From Desulfobulbaceae bacterium (GTDB lineage Bacteria > Desulfobacterota > Desulfobulbia > Desulfobulbales > Desulfobulbaceae), in the NCBI GenBank assembly GCA_011322715.1, contig DRLX01000118.1, forward strand, positions 1-13,178: a stretch of DNA of 13,178 nucleotides, written 5' to 3'. This document shows positions 1-6,668 of this stretch, piece after piece (positions within the stretch are counted from its first letter, which is position 1; the number at the start of each line of letters is the position of its first letter). The notes below the pieces were generated by a model. It saw nothing but the letters and a program-made list of their open reading frames with translations, was not told the DNA's origin and did not search any database. A program made the translations under genes and the position numbers.

Positions 1-320
1 ATGGGCGGGTGGGCGATGTGTGGAAAGCAGATGACCAGTTTTTTTTACGATAGAATACAAGGAAACGCGATTCGTCATTTCCCGGTATGAGAGGAATAGA
101 TTAGCACTGTAATGATTTCAAATCACATAAGGCAACATTTAGGGCTGTCGTTAAAACGGATAATTTTCCCAGAAGGAAACAGTGCTCATTATATATTCAA
201 ATAGAGCTATATCGGAGATTAGGAATGACAAAAAAAGAGCATGTTTTGTTCTGAATTTTACCCATAGTCTTGTTTTGCACGGGCAAGAAATGACCCGTTT
301 GGGGTGTTTTTAAGGAAGTT
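1..320. other. Intergenic region left of dctD, no gene seen
   Basis: No open frame here has a convincing start, ribosome site or protein-like composition. A short inverted repeat lies at 279-298 (ACGGG/CCCGT, 10-base loop), about 22 bases beyond the dctD stop codon. It could be a weak terminator stem for dctD, but no T-run follows it on the minus strand. On the plus strand, ACCC-loop-GGGT at about 293-305 is followed by GTTTTT and could end a transcript arriving from the left. Both readings are weak. Confidence 0.4.
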
Positions 321-1676
321 TCATGATTTTTTCACAAAATCACGGCGGCTGAGGCCATGTTTTTTCAATTTATAGTAGAGCGTTTTTCTCGGCAGGCTGA
401 GTGATTGGCATGTTTTGCCGATATTGCCCTTGTTAAATGACAGCTCCTGTTCCAGGATGCATTTTTCAAAAGCGGCAAGTTGTCTTGAGAGTGGTTGTTT
501 CGCACCGGTTTCGCTCTCTGGCGCCGGTTTTCCACAGCGTATATCAAGGCCCAGGACCGTTCTGTCGGCAACATTCTGCAGCTCCCGGACATTTCCCGGC
601 CAGGAGTGTCCCATCAGCTTTTGCAGCAAAGTTGGGGAGAGCTCGGGCGGGCATCGTTCCAACCGTTTTGCCGTTTTGAGGAGAAAATGGGTAAACAGGA
701 TGGGGATATCTTCAAGTCTCCGGCGTAATGGCGGATTTTGCAGGGTCACAACGCTGAGACGGTAGTAGAGGTCGGCCCGAAATTTTCCTTCTTCGCTCAG
801 GGCAAGAAGGTCCTGCTTGGAGGCGGCAATGATTCGCAGATCAAGGGGAATCGTTTCTCGGCCCCCAAGTCGGTCGATGGCACGTTCCTGCAGAACTCTG
901 AGCAGGCGTACCTGCAGGGCCATAGGCATGCTTTCAATTTCATCCAGAAACAGGGTTCCGCCGGAGGCCTGTTCAAATTTGCCGATATGAAGGCGGTCCG
1001 CGCCGGTATAGGCACCGGGCTCATGGCCGAAGAGCTCATTTTCAATAATGGATTCCGGCATGGCACCGCAATTGACGGCGATAAAATGGTTATTGCGGCG
1101 ACTGGACTGTTCATGCAGACAGCGGGCCACCAGTTCCTTGCCTGTCCCGGTTTCACCGATAATCAGCACATCAGTGTCCGTATCTGCGACATTAAGAATC
1201 GCCTGACGTAGTTGGGTGATTGTTTCACTTCTTCCCAGGATAACGGATTCCAGGCCATCCTTTCGTCTGACCTCGGCCCGTAATTTTCTGTTGTCAAGAA
1301 TGAGCCGCCGTTTTTCCATGGCTCGGCCGACAACGTCAATCAGTCGGCTTGATGATAATGGTTTCTCAATAAAATCATAGGCGCCCAGGCGCATGGCCTC
1401 CACGGCCATACTGACATCCCCGTGCCCTGTCACCAATATCACAGGTAGATCAGGGTCAAGCTCTACAACATGGTGCAGGAGGTCAAATCCGTCCATGCCG
1501 GGCATCTTCACGTCACAAACCACAACGTCCGGCCATTTTGAGGAAATTTTTTCCGTTGCATCTTCACCACGGTTACAGCAGTCGGTCGTGTATCCGGCAA
1601 GCGTCAATGCCTGCCCGGCTGCCCGGCAAACATGTTCATCGTTATCAATGACTATGACACGCCCATTTCCGTTCAT
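321..1676 (-). CDS. dctD: Sigma-54-dependent response regulator, DctD/NtrC type
   Basis: This is a 451-residue transcriptional activator of sigma-54 RNA polymerase, the cytoplasmic partner of the kinase encoded just upstream. Three domains are visible. A receiver domain (about 5-120) has acidic residues D11 and D13, phospho-acceptor D55 in [10 protein letters not shown]83 and K105. An AAA+ domain (about 146-380) has Walker A GETGTGKE at 174-181, the sigma-54-contact loop as GAYTGA at 221-226 (usually GAFTGA), and Walker B ending in D245-E246. A Fis-type helix-turn-helix lies at about 400-445. Length and order are normal for DctD/NtrC activators. The ATG is separated from the dctB stop by one base, and AAAGGA inside the end of dctB can serve as ribosome site, so the pair is probably translationally coupled. 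The neighbouring dctB supports DctD over other NtrC-class members. The TRAP operon at 6669-9623 is an inferred target. Confidence 0.9.
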   Translation of the reverse strand: MNGNGRVIVIDNDEHVCRAAGQALTLAGYTTDCCNRGEDATEKISSKWPDVVVCDVKMPGMDGFDLLHHVVELDPDLPVILVTGHGDVSMAVEAMRLGAYDFIEKPLSSSRLIDVVGRAMEKRRLILDNRKLRAEVRRKDGLESVILGRSETITQLRQAILNVADTDTDVLIIGETGTGKELVARCLHEQSSRRNNHFIAVNCGAMPESIIENELFGHEPGAYTGADRLHIGKFEQASGGTLFLDEIESMPMALQVRLLRVLQERAIDRLGGRETIPLDLRIIAASKQDLLALSEEGKFRADLYYRLSVVTLQNPPLRRRLEDIPILFTHFLLKTAKRLERCPPELSPTLLQKLMGHSWPGNVRELQNVADRTVLGLDIRCGKPAPESETGAKQPLSRQLAAFEKCILEQELSFNKGNIGKTCQSLSLPRKTLYYKLKKHGLSRRDFVKKS

Positions 1677-1677
1677 A

Positions 1678-3561
1678 TTAATCGTCCTTTCCGGATTTTG
1701 TTCGTTGTAAGGTGATGGTTATCACTGTTCCTCCCTCCGGGTGATTGTGCGCCTGGATGGTGCCTCCGAAATCATGAATAATGGCCTGGGAGAGCGATAG
1801 CCCAAGGCCAAGACCCCTGCCTTCTTCTTTGGTGGTGAAAAAGGGGTCAAAAAGCTGATCAATATGTTCTAAGGCAATACCGGGACCGGAATCATGCAGA
1901 GTAATTGTGACCCATTGTCCGTTAATAGCCACGGCAAGAGTGATTTCTTTTATTCCCTGAGTAGAAACAGCATCCACTGCGTTGCCGATCACATTGACCA
2001 GCACCTGTTCCAGACGAATGGATTCGGCAAGGACGTAAATATCCACTGTCGGTATATCGGTGTGTAGCTGTACCTTGTATTTTTTTAGGCGGAGGTTCAG
2101 CAGGGTAAGGGCACTGTTAATGGGTTCCGACAACAGTATCGGGGCCATCTCGCCGGGGGATTTTCGGGCAAATGATTTCAGGTGTTTTGTTATTTCAGCC
2201 ATTTTTGTGATAACGACGGCAATGTCCGACAGGTTTTTCCTGGCTTCATAAGGTTGTCGTTGATCGAGGAACAAGCAGGCATTGTCCGCATACATACGGA
2301 TTGCCGACAGGGGTTGATTAATTTCATGGGTGATGGATGCCGCCATCTGGCCGATGGCGGCAAGTTTTCCTGCCTGAATCAATTCATTCTGGGTAGCACG
2401 GAGCTCCTGCTCAGTCTGTTTATGTTCTTCGATTTCTTCATATAACCTGGTGTTTATTCGGGTAAGTTCCCTGGTTCGCTGCTTGACTTTGTCTTCAAGC
2501 TGCTCGTTGGCCTTCTGCAGCATGGTCCGGGCGTGATCTTCCAGGATGATACGCTCCCGTCTTGTTTTTCGACGATTATACAATAGCATACCGAGTAGAA
2601 ACAAGGCCGCTAGAAAAACGGCCATTAACAGCATCATATTGCGAACGTAGTTGTCGATATGGGAAAGATCACTGAGAATATGGACCGTCCAACCTGCGGA
2701 GGGCATGGTTTTTGACTGGATCAGGTAGGGGTGGCGTCCCTTGTTTTTTCGATCTTGTGGGGCTACTGCATCATCCCTGAGATCCAGTAGAGTGGAGTTG
2801 TTTCCGGCCATACTTATTGCCGTGCCGGTCAGGGCATCGGGCTCGATGTCACCATATCGACGGCTTTTTCGCAATTTTTCCGTTACTTCCCTGCTCAACG
2901 GATGGAGGGCGCGGAATTTCCAAGGTGCGTAACTGGTTATGAAAATAACGCCCTGGGGATCGGTAACAATGACTTTTTCCGACCCTCTGGCCCAGATGTC
3001 TTCAAGTCGCTGCAATTGAACCTTGACGGTAAGGACACCAACAGGTGTGGTTGACTTGGTGATAGGTGCTGAAAAATAATATCCACGTACATGAGAGGTA
3101 GTACCTAGGGCAAAATAGCGTCCGGGACGGCCCTGGATGGCCTCGTTAAAATAAGGCCGAAAGGTAAGGTCTTCTCCGATAAATGAAACGGCGCCCCGCC
3201 AGTTGCTTGATGCAATGACGGTCCCACGGGAATTAATGATATAAATGGCGGAGGTCTGTGCCAGCCGGTTGATTCGTTCCAGTTCAAGGTTGACCCGGGT
3301 AAGGAGCTGTTTGTCCCCGGGATGTTGCAGGAGATTGGTAAAAAAGGGATTTGTTGCAAGTATCTGAGGGAGTGCCTCAAATTTATCAAGTTCACTTTGC
3401 AGGTCACCAGTGTATACCTTCAAAGCCTTGGCGGCCTTTTCCTGTATACGTTGGAGCTCCAGCCGCCTAGTCCATTTGCCGGTGGTCCGGATGGCAATAA
3501 GGCAGCAGCCGAAAAGAACAAAGGCAAGTATGAAGGCGAGAAAGCGAAACTTCAAAAACAT
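1678..3561 (-). CDS. dctB: DctB-type sensor histidine kinase
   Basis: This inner-membrane kinase probably senses C4-dicarboxylates or similar acids in the periplasm and phosphorylates DctD. I chose the ATG at 3561 (627 residues) because the protein then starts directly with its first membrane helix. An in-frame TTG at 3591 would add ten residues and has no clear ribosome site. Numbering from that TTG: membrane helix about 12-34; periplasmic double-Cache (PDC) sensor about 45-310, with the DctB-family pattern RPYFNEA...GRYFALGT...RGYYFSAPI at 145-177; second helix about 317-337; coiled-coil linker about 345-405; HisKA box with H422 in SITHEINQPLSAIRMY; HATPase with N537, DSGPG 567-571, FFTTK 584-588 and GLGLGLS 593-599. 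All catalytic boxes are intact. The family call is firm. The ligand is inferred from the PDC pattern and from the nearby TRAP genes. Confidence 0.9.
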   Translation of the reverse strand: MFLKFRFLAFILAFVLFGCCLIAIRTTGKWTRRLELQRIQEKAAKALKVYTGDLQSELDKFEALPQILATNPFFTNLLQHPGDKQLLTRVNLELERINRLAQTSAIYIINSRGTVIASSNWRGAVSFIGEDLTFRPYFNEAIQGRPGRYFALGTTSHVRGYYFSAPITKSTTPVGVLTVKVQLQRLEDIWARGSEKVIVTDPQGVIFITSYAPWKFRALHPLSREVTEKLRKSRRYGDIEPDALTGTAISMAGNNSTLLDLRDDAVAPQDRKNKGRHPYLIQSKTMPSAGWTVHILSDLSHIDNYVRNMMLLMAVFLAALFLLGMLLYNRRKTRRERIILEDHARTMLQKANEQLEDKVKQRTRELTRINTRLYEEIEEHKQTEQELRATQNELIQAGKLAAIGQMAASITHEINQPLSAIRMYADNACLFLDQRQPYEARKNLSDIAVVITKMAEITKHLKSFARKSPGEMAPILLSEPINSALTLLNLRLKKYKVQLHTDIPTVDIYVLAESIRLEQVLVNVIGNAVDAVSTQGIKEITLAVAINGQWVTITLHDSGPGIALEHIDQLFDPFFTTKEEGRGLGLGLSLSQAIIHDFGGTIQAHNHPEGGTVITITLQRTKSGKDD

Positions 3562-3633
3562 TATCGTCGAGTTTCCGGTTAACTTATGCAAGTCTTGAGG
3601 TATTTATGAATTTAGTTTTTTTATCTTGCCGAA

Positions 3634-3663
3634 ATTATACAATTTTAATGTAGACAATGTTGA
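3634..3663 (-). promoter_or_regulatory. Possible sigma-70-type promoter of dctBD
   Basis: Read on the minus strand there is a perfect TATAAT (3639-3634) with TCAACA (3663-3658) 18 bases upstream. It lies about 70 bases before the chosen dctB start, a reasonable leader length. The -35 match is imperfect and the DNA is AT-rich, so chance occurrence is possible. Confidence 0.4.
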
Positions 3664-3989
3664 ATGGATCTACAAGAGAAAAGGCATCAGTGAAACTACA
3701 GCTCTGTAAATTTTGGTGCCGGAATATCCGCCAAAGAAAATGATATTGAACTTACTTCGGGTCAAAGAAGGTAGAACAATGATCATGATGTCCTGTTTAT
3801 GGTAGATGTAATATTTCAAGCAGGGATGCATTTCCTTAATTTCACGGAGGTGGAGCTTGCGAGGTAATCAGAAAACTTTTGAGGCGATCCGGAAAAATAG
3901 AAGAAAATATTTACCTGCAAGGGCAAGAGCTTTGGCCCGCAATGATTTTAAAGGAATTATTGCGTGAGGAAATAATACTTACCAAATAA
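3641..3989 (+). pseudogene. Decayed remnant of a small plus-strand gene, unknown function
   Basis: Three successive plus-strand frames read as protein-like text that joins up. Frame 2 from 3641 gives ...VEWIYKRKGISETTAL, a stop at 3707-3709, then ILVPEYPPKKMILNLLRVKE up to about 3774. Frame 1 from 3775 gives NDHDVLFMVDVIFQAG and continues to ...NFTEVELAR before a stop at 3865. Frame 3 then gives RKLLRRSGKIEENIYLQGQE and continues to ...WPAMILKELLREEIILTK, ending at TAA 3987-3989. The joined product would be about 115 residues with charged and hydrophobic residues alternating as in a folded protein. That needs one nonsense change and two small indels; one indel lies at an A-rich spot (about 3775). 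No start codon with a ribosome site was found, and I do not recognise the family. It may also be chance, or a real gene carrying sequencing errors. Confidence 0.38.
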
Positions 3990-4097
3990 TTACTTGCACC
4001 TATGTATAGGTTCGATTATTTTTCTCAATTAATAAACTGTATTTATTTTGCCGACAAACACACAGGAAGCGTTATGGAGCAGTTGATCAGTAGGCAA

Positions 4098-4269
4098 CTG
4101 TGAAAAATTGCCTTTCGGAGTCTCGCAAGCTCGCTTACATCGCCTGATCTCTGCGTCATAGGAAAATGAAAAATGCTCACATATGACTCATATGCTGCGT
4201 TTTTTAATTTTCCTGTTCCTCGGAGTCTACGCTTACCTGACCTCGAACGAAAAATCTAATTTTTCAAGG
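4098..4269. repeat. MITE-like non-coding repeat, copy 1
   Basis: This 172-bp element occurs again at 5502-5671 in the same orientation; by eye the copies are about 85% identical, with one 2-base gap. The ends are inverted (TGAAAAATT...AATTTTTCA; in copy 2 the full 12 bases CCTTGAAAAATT/AATTTTTCAAGG). The interior folds: AGGAAAAT 4160-4167 pairs with ATTTTCCT 4207-4214, an A-run pairs with a T-run inside that, and the apex holds the near-palindrome CATATGACTCATATG at 4180-4194. CGGAGTCT occurs twice inside the element (4116 and 4221). There is no coding capacity and no clear target duplication. Inverted ends, strong fold and multiple copies point to a miniature inverted-repeat or REP-type element. 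Confidence 0.8.
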
Positions 4270-4275
4270 CATCCT

Positions 4276-4463
4276 GTAATGCCTGTGAGAACAGGGTTCC
4301 CCAGGGAAGCGGTACAACAGGCAAGCGAAGCCCGCATTACCTAGGTTCAAGAGAAAAACTCTGGTCCGGTTAGCGATTAAATTGATGGATTGTTGAGGGG
4401 AGCAGGCGGTCTGCAGGGAGAAGACTCGGTGGATCTTTCAAGGGTAGCCTGGGGATTTTTTTT
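4276..4463 (+). other. Hairpin-rich non-coding stretch ending in a T-run
   Basis: Several local stems nest or follow one another. GTAATGC 4276-4282 pairs with GCATTAC 4334-4340. Inside it are CCTGT-GAGA-ACAGG (4282-4295, a GNRA-type loop), TTCC/GGAA (4297-4308) and GCGG/CCGC (4309-4335, enclosing GGC/GCC). The stretch ends in a run of eight T at about 4456-4463, some 40 bases before the comEA-like start. It does not match tmRNA, RNase P RNA, SRP RNA or tRNA as I know them. It could be a small RNA, the leader of the comEA-like gene, or more repeat-derived DNA. Confidence 0.25.
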
Positions 4464-4502
4464 ATTTATTATTCATACAATTATATTTAGGGAGATGTAA
4501 CG

Positions 4503-4964
4503 ATGCAGCGTAAAACAATTCTTTGTTTTTTTATTCCACTCCTTGCCATGGCATTTATGTTTTCAACCATGCCTGTAATGGCAAAATCCACCAGTGACTC
4601 TTCGACCAAAAGCAGCAGCAAAAAAAGTTCCACCTCAAAGGCCAAAAAGACAGAAAAAAAGAGCCTAAAAACGAAAAAAGGTTCAACTGAAAAGTCGAGT
4701 TCGGCCAAAAAAAAGACTAAATCGACGAAGAAAAAAAGTCATAAGGCATCTAAGACAACGAAAAAAAAGACTGGTAAGGTGAATGTTAACACCGCCGATG
4801 CTGAAACACTGATGGAACTTACCGGTATCGGCCCAGTGACAGCCAAGAAAATCGTCGCTTACCGCAGGAAAAATGGGAAGTTTAAAAGCGCCAAAGATTT
4901 AATGAACATCAAGGGAATAGGAGAAAAGACCCTGCAGAAAATGAAGCCGCAGCTTAAGTTTTAA
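4503..4964 (+). CDS. Secreted ComEA-type helix-hairpin-helix DNA-binding protein
   Basis: This 153-residue protein is exported and probably binds DNA outside the cytoplasm, as ComEA does during DNA uptake. A signal peptide covers 1-27 (hydrophobic core, then PVMA before K28). Residues about 28-92 are almost entirely Lys, Ser and Thr, resembling histone-H1 tails. Residues 92-153 form the ComEA double helix-hairpin-helix, starting VNVNTADAETLMELTGIGPV and with hairpins TGIG 107-110 and KGIG 137-140. The ATG is preceded by AGGGAG at a good distance. Known ComEA-type proteins of this size usually have a short linker, so the long basic linker is notable; it could bind DNA non-specifically or bind an acidic envelope polymer. 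mscL follows after 43 bases and is probably co-transcribed. No other competence genes are in the window, so a role in transformation is inference. Confidence 0.85.
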   Translation: MQRKTILCFFIPLLAMAFMFSTMPVMAKSTSDSSTKSSSKKSSTSKAKKTEKKSLKTKKGSTEKSSSAKKKTKSTKKKSHKASKTTKKKTGKVNVNTADAETLMELTGIGPVTAKKIVAYRRKNGKFKSAKDLMNIKGIGEKTLQKMKPQLKF

Positions 4965-5007
4965 CCTGGCCTCAATTTAGGTCTGAAATAATTCCGGAGG
5001 GCTTTCC

Positions 5008-5400
5008 ATGGGAATGCTGAAAGAGTTTAAAGAATTCGCCGTTAAAGGTAATGTCGTTGACATGGCGGTTGGTATCATTATAGGTGCTGCATTTGGAAAA
5101 ATTGTTTCTTCCTTTGTTGCTGATGTCATCATGCCGCCCATTGGACTTTTGCTTGGAGGCGTAGACTTCACCAATCTTGCCATTACCTTGAAAGCCGCCG
5201 CCGGTGATGCTCCGGCTGTTGTCCTGGGGTACGGTAAGTTTGTTCAGAGTGTCGTTGATTTTACTATCGTCGCCTTTGCAATTTTCCTGGTTGTCAAAGC
5301 CATGAACAGTATGAAGAAGAAAGAGGAAGAAACTCCTGCGGAGCCCCCCAAACAGGAAGTGCTCCTTACGGAAATCAGAGATATTCTCAAACAAAAATAA
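5008..5400 (+). CDS. mscL: Large-conductance mechanosensitive channel MscL
   Basis: MscL forms a pentameric inner-membrane pore that opens at high membrane tension and releases solutes during osmotic downshock. The 130-residue product is full length (about 130-150 in the family). It shows the N-terminal amphipathic helix ([19 protein letters not shown]), pore helix TM1 at about 15-43 with the [14 protein letters not shown] pattern, a short periplasmic loop, TM2 at about 77-100, and a charged cytoplasmic C-terminal helix ([11 protein letters not shown]). GGAGG at 4996-5000, seven bases before the ATG, is a strong ribosome site. A second ATG two codons on is possible. The gene lies 43 bases after the comEA-like gene and is followed by a strong terminator. 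Confidence 0.97.
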   Translation: MGMLKEFKEFAVKGNVVDMAVGIIIGAAFGKIVSSFVADVIMPPIGLLLGGVDFTNLAITLKAAAGDAPAVVLGYGKFVQSVVDFTIVAFAIFLVVKAMNSMKKKEEETPAEPPKQEVLLTEIRDILKQK

Positions 5401-5428
5401 TCCCCCCTCCCCAGCTTCATTCCCCAAT

Positions 5429-5475
5429 ATCCGAAACAGGGAATTCCTCCTCTTCCCCTGTTTCGGATTTCTTGT
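5429..5475 (+). terminator. Rho-independent terminator after mscL
   Basis: A perfect 13-bp stem, ATCCGAAACAGGG (5429-5441) with CCCTGTTTCGGAT (5456-5468), has a 14-base loop and is followed by TTTCTTGTGTG. It begins 28 bases after the mscL stop codon. The T-tract is short, but the stem is strong and well placed. It probably ends the comEA-mscL transcript. Confidence 0.8.
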
Positions 5476-5501
5476 GTGTGCCTGCCGTTGACATACGGCC
5501 A

Positions 5502-5671
5502 CCTTGAAAAATTGCCTTTCGGAGTCTCGCAAGCTCGCTTACTTCGCCCAATCTCTGTGTCACAGAAAAAAGAAAAATGCTCACATGAGACTCATATGCT
5601 GCGCTTTGTAGTCTCCCTGTACCTCGGAGTCTACGCTTCTGACCTCGAACGAAAATTCTAATTTTTCAAGG
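5502..5671. repeat. MITE-like non-coding repeat, copy 2
   Basis: This is the second copy of the element at 4098-4269, 170 bp long. It has perfect 12-bp inverted ends, CCTTGAAAAATT at 5502-5513 and AATTTTTCAAGG at 5660-5671. The outer thirds match copy 1 almost exactly; the middle (about 5545-5625) varies most. The apex differs (ATGAGACTCAT here, CATATGACTCATATG in copy 1), but both versions can still fold. The element sits between the mscL terminator and the reductase stop codon, 18 bases from the latter, where it would be transcribed as the 3' tail of the TRAP operon. Confidence 0.85.
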
Positions 5672-5689
5672 CACCTATATCTGTTCTTG

Positions 5690-6646
5690 CTACTTTTCGT
5701 TCCGCCCTGTCTGTTCGCGAAAGCGAACGAGTCCGGCCAGTAGGGAACAGGCAGGGGTTGGAATAGAAAGTTTGTTTCCTTGTGCGGCAACATATCCCGC
5801 CAGCGCTTCAATCTCGGTTGGTTTTCCCTGTTCCAGGTCCTGGAGCATTGATGGCCTGTGATTATAGGTCATGGGCAGGAGCTTTTCATAGAAAACCTTA
5901 CGATAGCTTTTACCGTCAGGCCACGGAGTCGTACCACCAAGACCGTGAATAACGGCAAAGGTCTCGTCGATGACCTGCTCCATTATTTTTCGCGTTTCAG
6001 GGTTGTCCCCCAGGGCACCATAGTGGACGCCCAAAATAGCTCCGAGAGGATTTAAGGCACAGTTATAGAGTAACTTGGCAAAGAGGTCCTGGTAAATATC
6101 ATTGACGGCTTTACAGGGGAGGCCTGCCCTGTTTACGGCATCGGCAAGACGTTGGGCAAAGGGTGGTATGGTTCCCCGGATGCATGAGCCGACATGGACA
6201 TCATCGGCAGTAACGGTAATATCGACCGTTCCCGGTTGCCTGATCTCAAAGCCGGTTATCACGCGCCCCCCAAAAGCCCGGGACGAGCCAAAATTCTGTT
6301 CCACCTGCTCGATATTGCCGCAGCCGTTCTGCATGGAAACAACAGGGCCGGAAAAATTGTTGAGACCACCAATCGCACTGACGGCTTCGGCCGTGTCATA
6401 GGATTTGGTGGTTATCAGGGCACAATCATAGTCGGCTTCGTCCGGTTCCCTAAGTGTCTCAAAGAGCTGGAGCCGGTCCGGATCGGCAGTGAAATTCCCG
6501 AAAATACCGGTAACTCTCAGGCCGTTTTCACGGATTACCTTAATAAATCGCTTTCTGATGATAAGATCAACCGTATGTCCGTCGACTGCAAGGAGACAGC
6601 CAAGCGCCTGCCCGAGCGCGCCGGCTCCGAAAATAAGAATTTTCAT
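5690..6646 (-). CDS. Ketopantoate reductase-family (PanE/ApbA) dehydrogenase
   Basis: This 318-residue cytoplasmic NAD(P)H-dependent enzyme belongs to the family that reduces 2-dehydropantoate to pantoate. The N-terminal Rossmann motif is GAGALG at 7-12. TTKSYDT (79-85) and MQNG (105-108) match the family, and the C-terminal domain keeps the catalytic and substrate residues K191, N195, N199, S266 and E278 with the same spacing as E. coli PanE K176, N180, N184, S244 and E256. I start at ATG 6646 because MKILIFGAGALG is the normal N-terminus; an in-frame TTG at 6700 would overlap dctM. The gene lies 22 bases after the dctM stop, so it is probably the last gene of the TRAP operon. True PanE is one option. 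A relative acting on the imported acid is the other, and the family contains members with other 2-oxo acid substrates. Confidence 0.88.
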   Translation of the reverse strand: MKILIFGAGALGQALGCLLAVDGHTVDLIIRKRFIKVIRENGLRVTGIFGNFTADPDRLQLFETLREPDEADYDCALITTKSYDTAEAVSAIGGLNNFSGPVVSMQNGCGNIEQVEQNFGSSRAFGGRVITGFEIRQPGTVDITVTADDVHVGSCIRGTIPPFAQRLADAVNRAGLPCKAVNDIYQDLFAKLLYNCALNPLGAILGVHYGALGDNPETRKIMEQVIDETFAVIHGLGGTTPWPDGKSYRKVFYEKLLPMTYNHRPSMLQDLEQGKPTEIEALAGYVAAQGNKLSIPTPACSLLAGLVRFREQTGRNEK

Positions 6647-6668
6647 GTTTGATTGTCTTTTTAAAGTG

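Noticed and set aside
738..1211. 157-codon plus-strand open frame opposite dctD
   Set aside because: It lies entirely antisense to the AAA+ domain coding region, has no ribosome site, and its translation has no recognisable domain. It is a shadow of the real gene.
3600..4500. tRNA, tmRNA, RNase P RNA, SRP RNA or CRISPR array in the large gene-free gap
   Set aside because: No cloverleaf with a CCA-type end, no hallmark conserved segments of these RNAs, and no regularly spaced repeats were seen. The only repeat is the single MITE-like copy.
4972..5532. 186-codon minus-strand open frame over mscL
   Set aside because: It covers mscL antisense and runs through the terminator and into repeat copy 2. 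mscL is unmistakable, and this frame has no family features.
5476..5661. 61-codon open frame inside repeat copy 2
   Set aside because: It runs from the terminator region through the repeat, and copy 1 does not preserve the frame because of a 2-base indel, so the element is judged non-coding.
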